Under the pieces are notes generated by a model. That model made no database searches. It saw only the letters and a list, made by a program, of their open reading frames with translations, and was not told where the DNA came from. From NCBI GenBank assembly GCA_011523445.1, contig WTGT01000120.1:1-5988 (forward strand): a stretch of DNA of 5,988 nucleotides, read 5' to 3'. Below are positions 5,540-5,988 of the stretch, piece by piece. How positions within the stretch are numbered: the first letter of the stretch is position 1; each line of letters opens with the position of its first letter. Source of the DNA: Paracoccaceae bacterium (GTDB lineage: Bacteria; Pseudomonadota; Alphaproteobacteria; Rhodobacterales; Rhodobacteraceae). The position numbers and the translations under genes are program-made.

Positions 5540-5988
5540 TGGCATTGAAGTATGGGCTTATCGGCTGTGGGATGATTGCCCAGGAACATCTTGAGAATAT
5601 CAAGATAATTGGAAATATTGACGTTATAGCACTGGCTGACCCAGTAGAAGAAATGAGCCGAATAGCCTGTGATATTCTGCCCAACAATCCTTCGGTCTTT
5701 ACCGACTATCGGGAAATGCTCTCGAAGGTTTCTTGTGATGCTTTCATTATTGCAACTCCAAACCACACACATCATGAAGTTCTGAAGAACGTTCTACTAA
5801 CCAACACCCCCGTGTTAGTTGAAAAACCACTTTGCATTAATCTGAAACAATGCCATGATATTCTTGCTCTGCAGGCAAGACAGGGAGTACCGGTCTGGGT
5901 AGCTATGGAATACAGATTTATGCCCCCGGTGGCCAGATTGGTCGAGATGTGTAACCAGAACCTGGTTGGTAATCCTATCATGGCTTCC
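5539..5988 (+). CDS. Gfo/Idh/MocA-family oxidoreductase, N-terminal part (3' partial)
   Basis: This is the first 150 residues of an NAD(P)-dependent sugar or polyol dehydrogenase; the frame runs off the right edge, and the family is usually 320-390 residues. It starts at an ATG that shares its A with the TAA stop of the isomerase, with GGAG at a good distance. The Rossmann fold shows GLIGCGMIA (6-14), an acidic Asp34 after the second strand (LADP, favouring NAD), ATPNHTHHE (72-80), and the hallmark EKPL (95-98), whose Lys96 is the conserved catalytic or cofactor-side lysine. MEYRFMPPV (123-131) begins the substrate domain in the usual way. Overlap with the isomerase implies co-expression and a shared pathway, perhaps oxidising or reducing a sugar before or after isomerisation. 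The family also includes inositol, scyllo-inositol and glucose-fructose dehydrogenases, and the visible part does not say which. Confidence 0.9.
   Translation, partial: MALKYGLIGCGMIAQEHLENIKIIGNIDVIALADPVEEMSRIACDILPNNPSVFTDYREMLSKVSCDAFIIATPNHTHHEVLKNVLLTNTPVLVEKPLCINLKQCHDILALQARQGVPVWVAMEYRFMPPVARLVEMCNQNLVGNPIMAS

Noticed and set aside
5394..5981. Several minus-strand frames over the isomerase end and the oxidoreductase
   Set aside because: They overlap one another and lie antisense to a + strand frame with clear Gfo/Idh/MocA motifs, so they are shadows.
1..5988. CRISPR array, tRNA, rRNA or integrase
   Set aside because: No spacer-repeat pattern, no cloverleaf-like or rRNA-like string, and no intact recombinase frame on either strand.

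Overview
The window reads as chromosomal DNA from a free-living Gram-negative-type heterotroph. Moderate GC in the genes, tight operon packing, and a BMP-type nucleoside transporter next to sugar-catabolism genes would fit an alphaproteobacterium or a similar marine proteobacterium. No rRNA or other marker is present, so this placement is a weak inference. All supported genes lie on the + strand in two blocks separated by a clearly AT-richer stretch of about 575 bases.

Block 1 (1-2643) is the end of an ABC importer operon: the C-terminal half of a double-domain ATPase followed by two different ten-helix-type permeases. The order and motifs match the NupO-NupP-NupQ (YufO-YufP-YufQ; COG3845, COG4603, COG1079) group, which takes up nucleosides or related compounds with a BMP-family binding lipoprotein. 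That lipoprotein would lie upstream, outside the window. The last permease stop overlaps a GTG codon with a good Shine-Dalgarno. This opens an 11-codon frame resembling the N-terminus of an amidohydrolase and then stops, so the operon probably once continued into a catabolic hydrolase gene that is now lost.

The gap (2676-3218) holds no convincing intact gene. It begins with CAATTG cores repeated at exact 23-base spacing, with two 14-base units identical. About 100 bases later there is a short frame with its own Shine-Dalgarno that vaguely resembles the start of an IstA transposase but is broken by stops. A decayed IS21-like element end is the most economical reading, but it is unproven; a regulatory repeat array is the alternative. 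The end of the gap carries an extended -10 promoter candidate and a small dyad just before block 2.

Block 2 (3219-5988) is a sugar-catabolism operon: a PfkB-family sugar kinase closely resembling E. coli sulfofructose kinase YihV, a fucose-isomerase-like (COG2407-type) protein starting at TTG, and the first 150 residues of a Gfo/Idh/MocA-family NAD(P)-dependent oxidoreductase. Together they suggest uptake followed by aldose-ketose isomerisation, phosphorylation and a redox step on an unusual hexose or deoxy/sulfo-sugar. The exact substrate cannot be read from the sequence.
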